Source of the DNA: Nanobdellota archaeon
GTDB lineage: Archaea > Nanobdellota > Nanobdellia > Pacearchaeales > GW2011-AR1
Direction of reading: 5' to 3'
Length of the DNA stretch: 64,000 bases
Assembly (NCBI GenBank): GCA_024654565.1
Contig: JANLHM010000006.1
Location: forward strand, 1-64,000
Under the pieces are notes generated by a model. The model had not been told where the DNA came from. It saw nothing but the letters and a program-made list of their open reading frames with translations, and did no database searches. Shown here in pieces: positions 18,660-26,903 of the stretch; positions within the stretch are counted from its first letter, which is position 1; each line of letters opens with the position of its first letter. The translations under genes were made by a program, and so were the position numbers.

Positions 18660-19819
18660 TCTACCTCCAAAACTTTCAATGATTCCCCTAAAATTCTTGA
18701 GTTAAAGGAGTCTATTGTTTCCCCCTCTTGTTTTTCTATTGACAAAATACTCATTAATTCGGGAATAAACTTATTGAATTGAGAAGGGTTTTCTTTTGAA
18801 TATTTTGTAATTCCTTCTTCCTCAATGTTTTCTTTGTTTTTTACTTCTATATTAAAGTCGGCTTCTTTTGTTTTCAAGTCATGTGTGTTTTTTAAAAAAA
18901 AGTAAGCCCCGTTTTCAAAGCAGAAGTTCTCTATTCTTTCAAACTTCAAGTCTGAAAGTTTTTGATTTTCAATTTCTCCGTAAACTCTTAAAAGAACGAT
19001 TTTGTCTTTTAGGTTTTTTCTTCCCAATTCCTTTAATATTTCCTCACTTGTTGTGAGAGCGTTTTTTGCTTCAAATTCAAGGTTTACAATTTCTTTTGTT
19101 TTTATTTCAATTTTTTCAAAGGGGTTTCCAAGTTCAGTGTCAACAATGTAAAAACTTCCTTTTTCAAGGGTCTCAAGTTCTGAAAAGTTATTTGGAAAAA
19201 CCGGTCCAGGGTAAACGAGGTTTTTATATCTGAAGTCAACATGTATATGCCCAAGCGCGTAATAGTTTGCTTCGGGGAGTTTATCTGCTTCAACACATTC
19301 TATTGGAAGGACTCCCCTAACTTTGTCCATTGTTGTATGCAACATTAAAATTTTGAACATTCCAGGGGCGTCTTCAAGCTTTAGCTTTTTTATATCTGGA
19401 ACTTCAAGGCCAGACTTCTTTCCCGGATAACCATAAATTGCAATTCCATTCCAAATGGTTGGGGAAAGTATGATCTCATTTTCTTTAAATTCAGGATTAA
19501 AAACATTTTTACAAAATCCCCCTTTTTCTAAAACATCAAGAAAAGTTTTTCCAGATGCAGAGTAATCATGTGACCCTGCAATTATGAAGACAGGTATTTT
19601 TGCCTCTTTTAATTTTCTAAATTCAGCAAAAGTTTCTTTTAGTGTTTCGATGGGAGGGTATGCAGAGTCAAACAAATCTCCAGCTACAAGTATAAACTCA
19701 ACCTTTCTTTCAATACAAGTCTCAACAACTTTTTGAAAAGAGATAAAGTTCAATTCCTGCATTGGACCCTGTCTCCAGCCACCTAAATGAACGTCTGCAA
19801 AATGAGCAAAATTTACCAT
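18656..19819 (-). CDS. mre11: Mre11 nuclease
   Basis: FAHFADVHLGG; VAGDLFDSAYP; IAGSHDY; ALGHIH; overlaps rad50 by 4 nt. Confidence 0.93.
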   Translation of the reverse strand: MVNFAHFADVHLGGWRQGPMQELNFISFQKVVETCIERKVEFILVAGDLFDSAYPPIETLKETFAEFRKLKEAKIPVFIIAGSHDYSASGKTFLDVLEKGGFCKNVFNPEFKENEIILSPTIWNGIAIYGYPGKKSGLEVPDIKKLKLEDAPGMFKILMLHTTMDKVRGVLPIECVEADKLPEANYYALGHIHVDFRYKNLVYPGPVFPNNFSELETLEKGSFYIVDTELGNPFEKIEIKTKEIVNLEFEAKNALTTSEEILKELGRKNLKDKIVLLRVYGEIENQKLSDLKFERIENFCFENGAYFFLKNTHDLKTKEADFNIEVKNKENIEEEGITKYSKENPSQFNKFIPELMSILSIEKQEGETIDSFNSRILGESLKVLEVE

Positions 19820-19857
19820 TTTCTTTATATTCTTTGAAAAAAGAAGAGGTATATAAA

Positions 19858-19940
19858 TATAGTTGGGAAGAAGTTAAATATAATTGGGAAGAAGTTAAAT
19901 ATAATTGGGAAGAAGTTAAATATAATTGGGAAGAAGGAAA
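19858..19940. repeat. 21-bp tandem repeat, four units
   Basis: TATAGTTGGGAAGAAGTTAAA / TATAATTGGGAAGAAGTTAAA x2 / TATAATTGGGAAGAAGGAAA. Confidence 0.95.
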
Positions 19941-19984
19941 ATTTTAATTTAAAACTTTTTAAACTCGCTTCTTTTCCTAGGGAA

Positions 19985-20680
19985 ATGGAGCCCATAAAAT
20001 TTATTTCCAGATTGCTTGAAATTGAAGTTATAAACGAAGAAACAAAAGTGTTAGATTTTTCAGTTCCGGACAATTTTAATTTTGTCGCAGGTCAATATGT
20101 GAGAATGGCCTTTTATATGGATGAAAAAAGGATACTACGAAGTTATTCAATCTTTTCTTCTCCCTTTGAAAAAGGGCACATAAAAATTTATTTTAAAAGA
20201 GTGAAAGATGGTTATGCATCAAACTTCCTTTTCAATATGAAGGTTGGAGAAGAAATTGAAATGAAAGGGCCTTTTGGAAATTTTGTTTTTAACGACATTT
20301 CTAAAGACACTATTTTTATAAGTTCGGGAACGGGGTTTGGTCCTTTTATGAGTATAGTTAAAGATTTGGATAAGAAAAATCACAATAAGAAATTAATTCT
20401 CATAAGGGGATACAGGAATGAGAAAAGTCTTGTTGGGGAGGAAGAACTACAAAAAATGAATGGAGAAAATTTTGTTCATTATAACGTTTTAAGCCAGCCC
20501 GAAGACGAAAAATACTCTCTAAAAGGGTATGTTCAGGATTTTTTAATTGACTTAGTTCCAAAGGGATTCAAAGGGGATTTTTATGTTTGTGGATTGAAAG
20601 AAATGGTTTTGTCAGTTATTGAAAAGCTTGAGCTTATGGGTGTTTCTGGAGAAAGAATTCATATTGAAAGGTATGACTAA
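19985..20680 (+). CDS. Ferredoxin-NADP reductase-like FAD/NAD-binding oxidoreductase
   Basis: GQYVRM; RSYSIFSSP; FISSGTGFGPFMSIV; FYVCGLKEMV. Confidence 0.85.
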   Translation: MEPIKFISRLLEIEVINEETKVLDFSVPDNFNFVAGQYVRMAFYMDEKRILRSYSIFSSPFEKGHIKIYFKRVKDGYASNFLFNMKVGEEIEMKGPFGNFVFNDISKDTIFISSGTGFGPFMSIVKDLDKKNHNKKLILIRGYRNEKSLVGEEELQKMNGENFVHYNVLSQPEDEKYSLKGYVQDFLIDLVPKGFKGDFYVCGLKEMVLSVIEKLELMGVSGERIHIERYD

Positions 20681-20728
20681 TGGCGAGATAATTAGGTTTA
20701 AATATGATTAAAGGGTTTTATTAAAATA

Positions 20729-21277
20729 ATGAAGCGTGTTTATGTAATTCATGGATGGGGATTTGATTCAAGTATGCCTTGGATAGTCACTTTGGAAGAT
20801 GATTTAAGGAAGAAAGGTTATGAAGTTCATTCTTTTGACATGCCAAACACTAATGAACCCACAATTGAAGAATGGGTTAAGTACATTGAAGAAAATGTAG
20901 GAGAAGTTGATGAACACACTTATTTTGTAGGGCATAGTATAGGCTCACAGACAATTATGAGGTTTTTGGAAAAAAGCCATAAGCACTCAAAAGTTGGAGG
21001 GTGTGTTTTTGTGGCACCTTGGCTTGATTTAATCGGTATTGAGAGTGAAGAATTGAAGATTGCCCACCCTTGGATACACAATAAAATTGATTTTGAAAGA
21101 GTGCTTGACCACACGGGGAACATTACTTGCATCTTTTCAACAAATGACCCATATGTCTCACCAAGAGAATGGAAAAAGTTTGAGGAAGGTTTAAAGTCAA
21201 AAGTTATAATAAAAAAAGATTTTGGACACTTCGAGGACACTAAGAGGATTCCAGAGATTCTTGAAGGGATTAGATGA
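20729..21277 (+). CDS. RBBP9/YdeN-type alpha/beta hydrolase
   Basis: VYVIHGWGFDSS; FVGHSIGSQTIMRFLE; C-terminal GHFED. Confidence 0.85.
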   Translation: MKRVYVIHGWGFDSSMPWIVTLEDDLRKKGYEVHSFDMPNTNEPTIEEWVKYIEENVGEVDEHTYFVGHSIGSQTIMRFLEKSHKHSKVGGCVFVAPWLDLIGIESEELKIAHPWIHNKIDFERVLDHTGNITCIFSTNDPYVSPREWKKFEEGLKSKVIIKKDFGHFEDTKRIPEILEGIR

Positions 21278-21759
21278 ATATCAAAATAAGAAAGGCTAAA
21301 CTTGGAGATGAAAAAGAAATCGGTTCATTAATGAAACAATTCTGGGAAGAGCATAAAAGAGTTGATCCTTTGTTAGAGCTTTCTAAGAGTCCGACTTTAA
21401 ATCACTCCATACAAGAAGCAAGGGAAGATATTATCAGTTTTGAAAAAAAGAAAGGAACTTTTTATTTTGTTGCCATTGTTGACAATAAAATCGTTGGTTG
21501 CAAATTGTTTAGGATTAGGATGCAGCATTCTTTTTTCAAGGTTCGTAAATATGGTTTTTTTGATACCATTGTTGTTGATAAAAAATATCGAAGGAAGGGA
21601 GTTGCCAAAACTCTTGATATGGAAGCGGTTAAAATATTAAAAAAACATGGAATAAAATATATAAAAACTCATGTTTATCTTAACCAGAAAGGAGCATTAA
21701 AGAAATCTCTTAATTCAGGTTTTAAACCCGTTAATTATAGATTAATTAAGAAGATTTAA
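21274..21759 (+). CDS. GNAT family N-acetyltransferase
   Basis: IVVDKKYRRKGVAKTLDMEAV; VYLNQKGALKKSLNSGFKPV. Confidence 0.85.
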   Translation: MNIKIRKAKLGDEKEIGSLMKQFWEEHKRVDPLLELSKSPTLNHSIQEAREDIISFEKKKGTFYFVAIVDNKIVGCKLFRIRMQHSFFKVRKYGFFDTIVVDKKYRRKGVAKTLDMEAVKILKKHGIKYIKTHVYLNQKGALKKSLNSGFKPVNYRLIKKI

Positions 21760-22278
21760 TTCCCAAACAAACAACTTTTCAAAGAACAATTTTTTTTCAC
21801 TAATTAACTTCTTTTTGTAACCAGACCATTTTATTCCTTTTGTGAGTGATGACGTAAGGAGGAAAACTTTTCCGTTCTTTAGGAGGTGTTTTTTTGCTTC
21901 TTTTAAGAAACGGTTTATTGTTTCTGATCCTGTCTTTCCGCCCGTAGTAATTACTTTTGATTCAGAGTCTTCAAGTTTGTCTAGGGGGAGGTACGGAGGA
22001 TTAAATATAATTATATCAAACTTTTCTTTAATTTTTGAAAACAAGTCTGATTCAATAACGTTAAGACTTTTATTTTTGCAAAATATAACTGCTTCAGGAT
22101 TTATGTCTACACCTTTAACTTTCTTGAATCCGTTTTCTTTAAGTGATTCAAGGATGAACCCTGAACCTGAGCCAATTTCAAGAACATTTAAATTTTTGTT
22201 TTTGGTATTTTTAAGAACGGTTTCCAATATAAGAAAAGTGTCTTCTTCTGGTTCGTAAATCATATTAACCTTATCCAA
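21742..22278 (-). CDS. HemK-like N5-glutamine/protein methyltransferase
   Basis: VLEIGSGSGFI; IIFNPPYLPL. Confidence 0.85.
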   Translation of the reverse strand: MDKVNMIYEPEEDTFLILETVLKNTKNKNLNVLEIGSGSGFILESLKENGFKKVKGVDINPEAVIFCKNKSLNVIESDLFSKIKEKFDIIIFNPPYLPLDKLEDSESKVITTGGKTGSETINRFLKEAKKHLLKNGKVFLLTSSLTKGIKWSGYKKKLISEKKLFFEKLFVWELNLLN

Positions 22279-22825
22279 ATAAATTATTAATAAAACTTAT
22301 GAGTTCTGCTTTGAAAAGGAACACAAGTCCAAGAATTCCTAAAAGAACAATAAGGGTGACAATTAGAACAATTGTCATTGTTTTTCCTTTTCCAGAAGAG
22401 GACATTTTTTGATTTTCATATCCTGAAATCTTTTGAACGACTCTTTTTTCTTCTTTGAATTTTTCCCCCGAGATTAAAGGAACCTTTGTTTCTCCCTTAC
22501 CATATAAGCTGGTTTCTTTTTTCATTTTTTCCATATCCGACTTCTTTTTTTCTTCCTCTTCTTTTTTTAACTGAAGTTCTCTTTCAATATCTTTTTTTGA
22601 ATTTTCTTTAAGGGATTTTTCTTTCTCACTTAAGACACTTTCTTCAGAAGCCCCTCTTTGAAGATAAAGGTAAGCTCTTGCAGCATCTTCAATTTCTTCT
22701 TTTTTGTAGCCAGCTCTATAAAAACTCATCATAGCTTGTTTTAGATTTTCTCCTCTTGCAAGCGCACTTTTTATTCCGCCAAGAATTTCCTGATTAGTTA
22801 ACAGATACTCTTCCTCTTTTACCAT
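22271..22825 (-). CDS. Membrane-anchored protein with N-terminal helical 'AGY/AGW' domain and C-terminal TM
   Basis: EILGGIKSALARGENLKQAMMSFYRAGYKKEEIEDAARAY; Lys/Glu-rich linker; TM TIVLIVTLIVLLGILGLVFLF. Confidence 0.65.
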   Translation of the reverse strand: MVKEEEYLLTNQEILGGIKSALARGENLKQAMMSFYRAGYKKEEIEDAARAYLYLQRGASEESVLSEKEKSLKENSKKDIERELQLKKEEEEKKKSDMEKMKKETSLYGKGETKVPLISGEKFKEEKRVVQKISGYENQKMSSSGKGKTMTIVLIVTLIVLLGILGLVFLFKAELISFINNLFG

Positions 22826-22883
22826 TGATTATATATGGATTTAGTGTTTAAAAATTTGTCTTTATTACAGAAATTTTTTTTCT

Positions 22884-24224
22884 TTAAATTTTCAAAACTT
22901 CTCCATTTTTCATAAGGTGTGCAGTTTTTCCAGGAATATACCCAAATTCTTCTGAAAGTTCTATTAAAGGTTTTTCTTGTTCCTGTGAGCCGTGAGCCGG
23001 AATAATGTGCTCCGGTTTAAGAATTTTTATTAATTCCCTCATGTCTTCTCTACTTCCATGTCCATGAACATGTACGTCAACCTGAAGCTTAACTCCCATT
23101 TTTCTTAATTTAACGTCAAGCTTTCTCCTCGCTTCAATATTTACTTCAGTCGGGATTACACTTGAAGAAAAGATAACGTTATCACTTTCTTTAAACTTAA
23201 AAGGTGTTTCACTTTTGGCTATTCGGTCTAGAATTGAATTTTCTTCACCCTGATGCCCGGTACACACAATCAAGTACTTTCCCCTTTTTGCTTCAACTCT
23301 TCTTAAAATAGACTCAACTTGATTTCTGTATTTCATTATTTTTATCTTTTCTTTAAACGGGCACTTTCCAACTTTTATTGCACAACTAACATATTTTGCA
23401 AGACTTCTTCCAAGGAAGATTATTTCTCGGTTAGTTCTCCTACCAATTTTTACAATGTTATTTAATCTTTCAATATGGCTGGAGAATGTTGTGACAAAAA
23501 GAGCTCGGTCCCCCCTATTTACTTTTGAAAAAGCGTCTTCAAGGAGGTGTTCAGCTACTTTTTCTCCACCTGGTCTTTTTTCAGAGTATGAATATAAAGC
23601 GTCAATTACTAGGGCTCTAACTTTTTTCTCTCCAATTTCTTTCAAACGTTTATAATTTGGGGGACTTCCAAGGGTTGGTTGGTTATCAAATTTTAAATCA
23701 AGAGCATAAAAGAATGTTCCTTCTTTTGTGTGGAGGGCAAGGAAGGAGCAGTCAATTGTTGAATGTGTTGTCCTTATAAATTCAACTTCAATTTTTCCCT
23801 CACTTGATTTTAGGATGTGCATTGAATCTTGGTTAACAATTCTTAGTTTATTTGTAACTCTTATTTTTGAGTCTTCAATTAATGACTTTAAAACTTCAAT
23901 TGTAAAAGGTGTTCCAAAAACTTCTGCATTGGGGTATCTTCCTATTAAAAATGTTAATCCTCCTATGTGGTCAAGGTGTGCGTGAGAAAGGAAAATTGCT
24001 TTTACCTTAGTTCTCCACCCAAGGGAATCGAGAATTCTTTCGTCGGGAACTCCTCCAACTCTTCTTAAACCAGGAAGACTGTATCCTATTTTTTCAGTTT
24101 CCTGAAGCTCTATAATTCCAGGAAGAAAAAAACCACAGTCAAAAATGAATACATCTTCTCCGATTTTAACGGCAGTCATATTTTTTCCGACTTCATCAAA
24201 CCCGCCGACAGTACAAATTTCCAT
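22884..24224 (-). CDS. RNase J-type beta-CASP ribonuclease
   Basis: Start likely MEICTVGGFDEVGKNM; LSHAHLDHIGGL; beta-CASP region; HVHGHGSREDM, IIPAHGS. Confidence 0.88.
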   Translation of the reverse strand: MEICTVGGFDEVGKNMTAVKIGEDVFIFDCGFFLPGIIELQETEKIGYSLPGLRRVGGVPDERILDSLGWRTKVKAIFLSHAHLDHIGGLTFLIGRYPNAEVFGTPFTIEVLKSLIEDSKIRVTNKLRIVNQDSMHILKSSEGKIEVEFIRTTHSTIDCSFLALHTKEGTFFYALDLKFDNQPTLGSPPNYKRLKEIGEKKVRALVIDALYSYSEKRPGGEKVAEHLLEDAFSKVNRGDRALFVTTFSSHIERLNNIVKIGRRTNREIIFLGRSLAKYVSCAIKVGKCPFKEKIKIMKYRNQVESILRRVEAKRGKYLIVCTGHQGEENSILDRIAKSETPFKFKESDNVIFSSSVIPTEVNIEARRKLDVKLRKMGVKLQVDVHVHGHGSREDMRELIKILKPEHIIPAHGSQEQEKPLIELSEEFGYIPGKTAHLMKNGEVLKI

Positions 24225-24303
24225 TTTTATAAACGGGGTAGGAGGATTTAGTTTAAAATAGTTTCTCCCTAAAAAATATAAAGGCCTATACACTGGTTTA
24301 TTT

Positions 24304-24567
24304 ATGAAACCCTTAATTCCTTCCCACAGAGATAAAAGAAGGTATCTTTTGCTTCAAGGAAAAGGTTTGAAAAAGAATGTTATTTATGCAATTAAAGAAT
24401 TTACTGGAATTTTGGGCTTGAGCGAATCAAATCCTGTTTGGATAAAAAACAATATTTTGTCGGTTGAAAGGAAGTCTCTTGACAAGGTTAAAGCATCATT
24501 TGCAGTTTTTCACGAGAAGATTGAAGTTTTGAAAGTTTCAGGAACGCTGAAGGGTTTAAGTTCTTGA
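24304..24567 (+). CDS. rnp2: RNase P protein component 2 (Pop5-like)
   Basis: SHRDKRRYLLLQ near N-terminus followed by Pop5-like layout (LSVERKSLDKVKASFAVF). Confidence 0.6.
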   Translation: MKPLIPSHRDKRRYLLLQGKGLKKNVIYAIKEFTGILGLSESNPVWIKNNILSVERKSLDKVKASFAVFHEKIEVLKVSGTLKGLSS

Positions 24568-24664
24568 TTCTCAATTGAAAGTTAGGGATAAAAGAAGTTT
24601 CTGGAGCGAAGTGAGAGTGTAACTTAGCGTGACTAAAAGGAGAGAGTAGAAAGATAGTTTGGTT

Positions 24665-25312
24665 CTATTTCTTCGAAGGTTTTTGGAAATTTTTGTAATT
24701 CAATTCAAAGCCATAAGTTTCCTTAAATTTCTTAGCAAATTTTTCTTCTGAATCAATATCTTTTAGAGATTTAATTAATCTCAAGAGTTTTTGCTTTCCA
24801 AAATTCTTAACTAAAAATTCAATAGCAAATCCAGATTCTTTATAGACACTTGAATTTTTATTATCTTGAGAATAATGTTGCAAAAACTCTTTTAATTGAT
24901 TGGGTTTATTTTTGGTTTTGTTTTGGTCAGACAAATATATTGCCACACCCTCCCATAACCAATCTGGTTTAATAGCCCCATTAAAAATTCCTGAATAAAC
25001 TTGAGTAAAAACATGAGCCAGTTCATGTTTAATTAAACGAAAATATTCAATATCAGAATAGGTGTGGTAACTTTCTTTTTCATACGTATCTTTATCCAAA
25101 ACGAAAATATTGGAATTATTAACCCAACCAACAATCCATTCTTCTGTTTTTTCTCCCCTCAATTTATTTATGGACTCCCTGTCCTTAACAAGAAAAATTT
25201 TTGGTTTATTTCTTTTCCAATTCAAACCGAAAAAATCGTCAAGTTCTTTCATTGACTTATTATAGATTTTTTCCAAAAATTTTTCGTTGCGAGATTGGAT
25301 TGTAAAGATCAT
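24665..25312 (-). CDS. Putative gluzincin-type metalloprotease
   Basis: LIKHELAHVFTQVYSG...WLWEGVAIYLS: HExxH plus downstream E. Confidence 0.65.
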   Translation of the reverse strand: MIFTIQSRNEKFLEKIYNKSMKELDDFFGLNWKRNKPKIFLVKDRESINKLRGEKTEEWIVGWVNNSNIFVLDKDTYEKESYHTYSDIEYFRLIKHELAHVFTQVYSGIFNGAIKPDWLWEGVAIYLSDQNKTKNKPNQLKEFLQHYSQDNKNSSVYKESGFAIEFLVKNFGKQKLLRLIKSLKDIDSEEKFAKKFKETYGFELNYKNFQKPSKK

Positions 25313-25485
25313 AATACAAGAAAAATTTGCTTAATTAAAAAACCTTCGTATTTTGACATAACTTTTAGCACTATCTTTCTATTGGGTATAACATCGCGAT
25401 TATCAAGTGTGAAGCGCCATCAGTTAAAATAATTTAGAAGCAATTTCCCAACAAAACAGCAAGATTTAAATATAATCACTCTTTA

Positions 25486-25896
25486 GTGGTCATTATGAAA
25501 CGTAATGTTTTATTGGTAGACGATGAAAGCAAGTGGGTTAAACTTATGTCTAGTGGAGTATCTAGAAGAGGATTTAATCCAGTTGAATTTACAGACTTTT
25601 ATGGTGCTCTTGATTATGTGGTTTTGCAAGCAGGGAGTATTTATGCGTGCTTCGTAGATATGAAACCAATTCCAAAAGTTCCAGAAGAATGTTTTATTAC
25701 GGATGTTGAAAGAGAACTTTTACAAGCTCCAGAAAAACTTTTCTACGAAGCTAAATCAAAAGGCGCTGTAGAAAGATTCTATTTTATTTCAGCCCATAAA
25801 AGTGAATATGATGAAGCGGTTCTTCAAAGAACAGGAGCAGGCTTCATCGAAAAAGTTAGATTAAATCAGAGGATTGCTGAAGTTCTTACAGATTAG
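25486..25896 (+). CDS. Stand-alone response-regulator receiver domain protein
   Basis: LLVDDESKWVKLM; FVDMKPIPK; FISAHKSEYDE; GFIEKV. Confidence 0.65.
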   Translation: MVIMKRNVLLVDDESKWVKLMSSGVSRRGFNPVEFTDFYGALDYVVLQAGSIYACFVDMKPIPKVPEECFITDVERELLQAPEKLFYEAKSKGAVERFYFISAHKSEYDEAVLQRTGAGFIEKVRLNQRIAEVLTD

Positions 25897-26020
25897 GAAA
25901 ATTGCCCCTTTCCAGTTTTAGCCGATTTTTTTATTGAATATAACATAATTTTATCAAAAATATTTTATTATTAATCTTATAATTGGGGTATAAAAATAAA
26001 ATTATATTTTTCAAATATCT

Positions 26021-26827
26021 CTATTTGATTGGTTTCATTTCTTTCCAAGCAAGTTCAAACATCTGTTCAAGTGCTTGAGCAAAGAATTCAGTATTTATCC
26101 AAACTCCAACGTCATAGTTAGGGTGAAATTTTTCATCATCAAGGAGCATAAACATTACTTGATTTGAATCAATTATTGTAAACCTTGCTTTAAAGTTTTC
26201 AAGACTTTTTACTTCTGCTACTTTCTTTAATTCTCTCGCAATCTGAATATTATTTTTGTCAACAGGAGCAGCAATTCTTACTCTTACCCCTCTTTTTTTA
26301 ATCTTCTCAAGGCTTGGCATAAGTGCTTCAAGTTTTCTGTTTAAACCTTCAGCAGTTGTAACAATTGTAATTGTTTTTTCAGCATCTCTTATCATCATAT
26401 CAAGGTGATTGTAAAGGTTCTGTCTTCCCTTAAGACTTCCTGAAAGGTCTGAAGGTTCAACAAATTTTATTCCTTTTGTGAAAAGTCCAGTTAATTCATC
26501 AAGAACCTCATCTCCCTTAAGAGTTTCAAGTCTTTTTGTTCTTTCTTTTGCATCAACCATAAGATTTTTTTTCACTCTTTCAACAACTTCTTCGGGTTTA
26601 AGGGCAACGAATTTGATAGGTTTACCTACTTTCATAAGGATGAATCCCTTCTTTTCAAGAGATTCTAAGATGTCATATGTACGTGACCGTGGGACGTCAG
26701 AAATGGTAGAAAGTTCTCCTGCAGTGGAAGTTCCTCGAGATAAAAGAGCAGTCCAGACCTTAACTTCATAGAGATTCAAATCAAAAATTTTTCGCAGTCT
26801 TCCTAAAAATTCATCTTTAACTATCAT
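26021..26827 (-). CDS. TrmB-family transcriptional regulator
   Basis: VPRSRTYDILESLEKKGFILMKVGKP; strong similarity to 11053..11829. Confidence 0.85.
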   Translation of the reverse strand: MIVKDEFLGRLRKIFDLNLYEVKVWTALLSRGTSTAGELSTISDVPRSRTYDILESLEKKGFILMKVGKPIKFVALKPEEVVERVKKNLMVDAKERTKRLETLKGDEVLDELTGLFTKGIKFVEPSDLSGSLKGRQNLYNHLDMMIRDAEKTITIVTTAEGLNRKLEALMPSLEKIKKRGVRVRIAAPVDKNNIQIARELKKVAEVKSLENFKARFTIIDSNQVMFMLLDDEKFHPNYDVGVWINTEFFAQALEQMFELAWKEMKPIK

Positions 26828-26903
26828 TTTTCTTAAATACATTAAGAGTTTTTAGTTTTTAAAGATTGCTATCCTGCAAAGGTAACTCTAAGAATTTACT
26901 CCC

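Noticed and set aside
19762-20073. ORFs encoding repeated WEEVKYN / FFPIIFN peptides
   Set aside because: Produced by the 21-bp tandem repeat, whose length is divisible by 3; they overlap Mre11 or the oxidoreductase start, and no coding signal supports them.
24568-24664. Intergenic segment after the Pop5-like gene as a structured RNA
   Set aside because: No clear pairing or known motif found.
25313-25485. Possible ncRNA in a relatively GC-rich intergenic segment
   Set aside because: No convincing conserved boxes or long stem seen by eye; needs covariance search.
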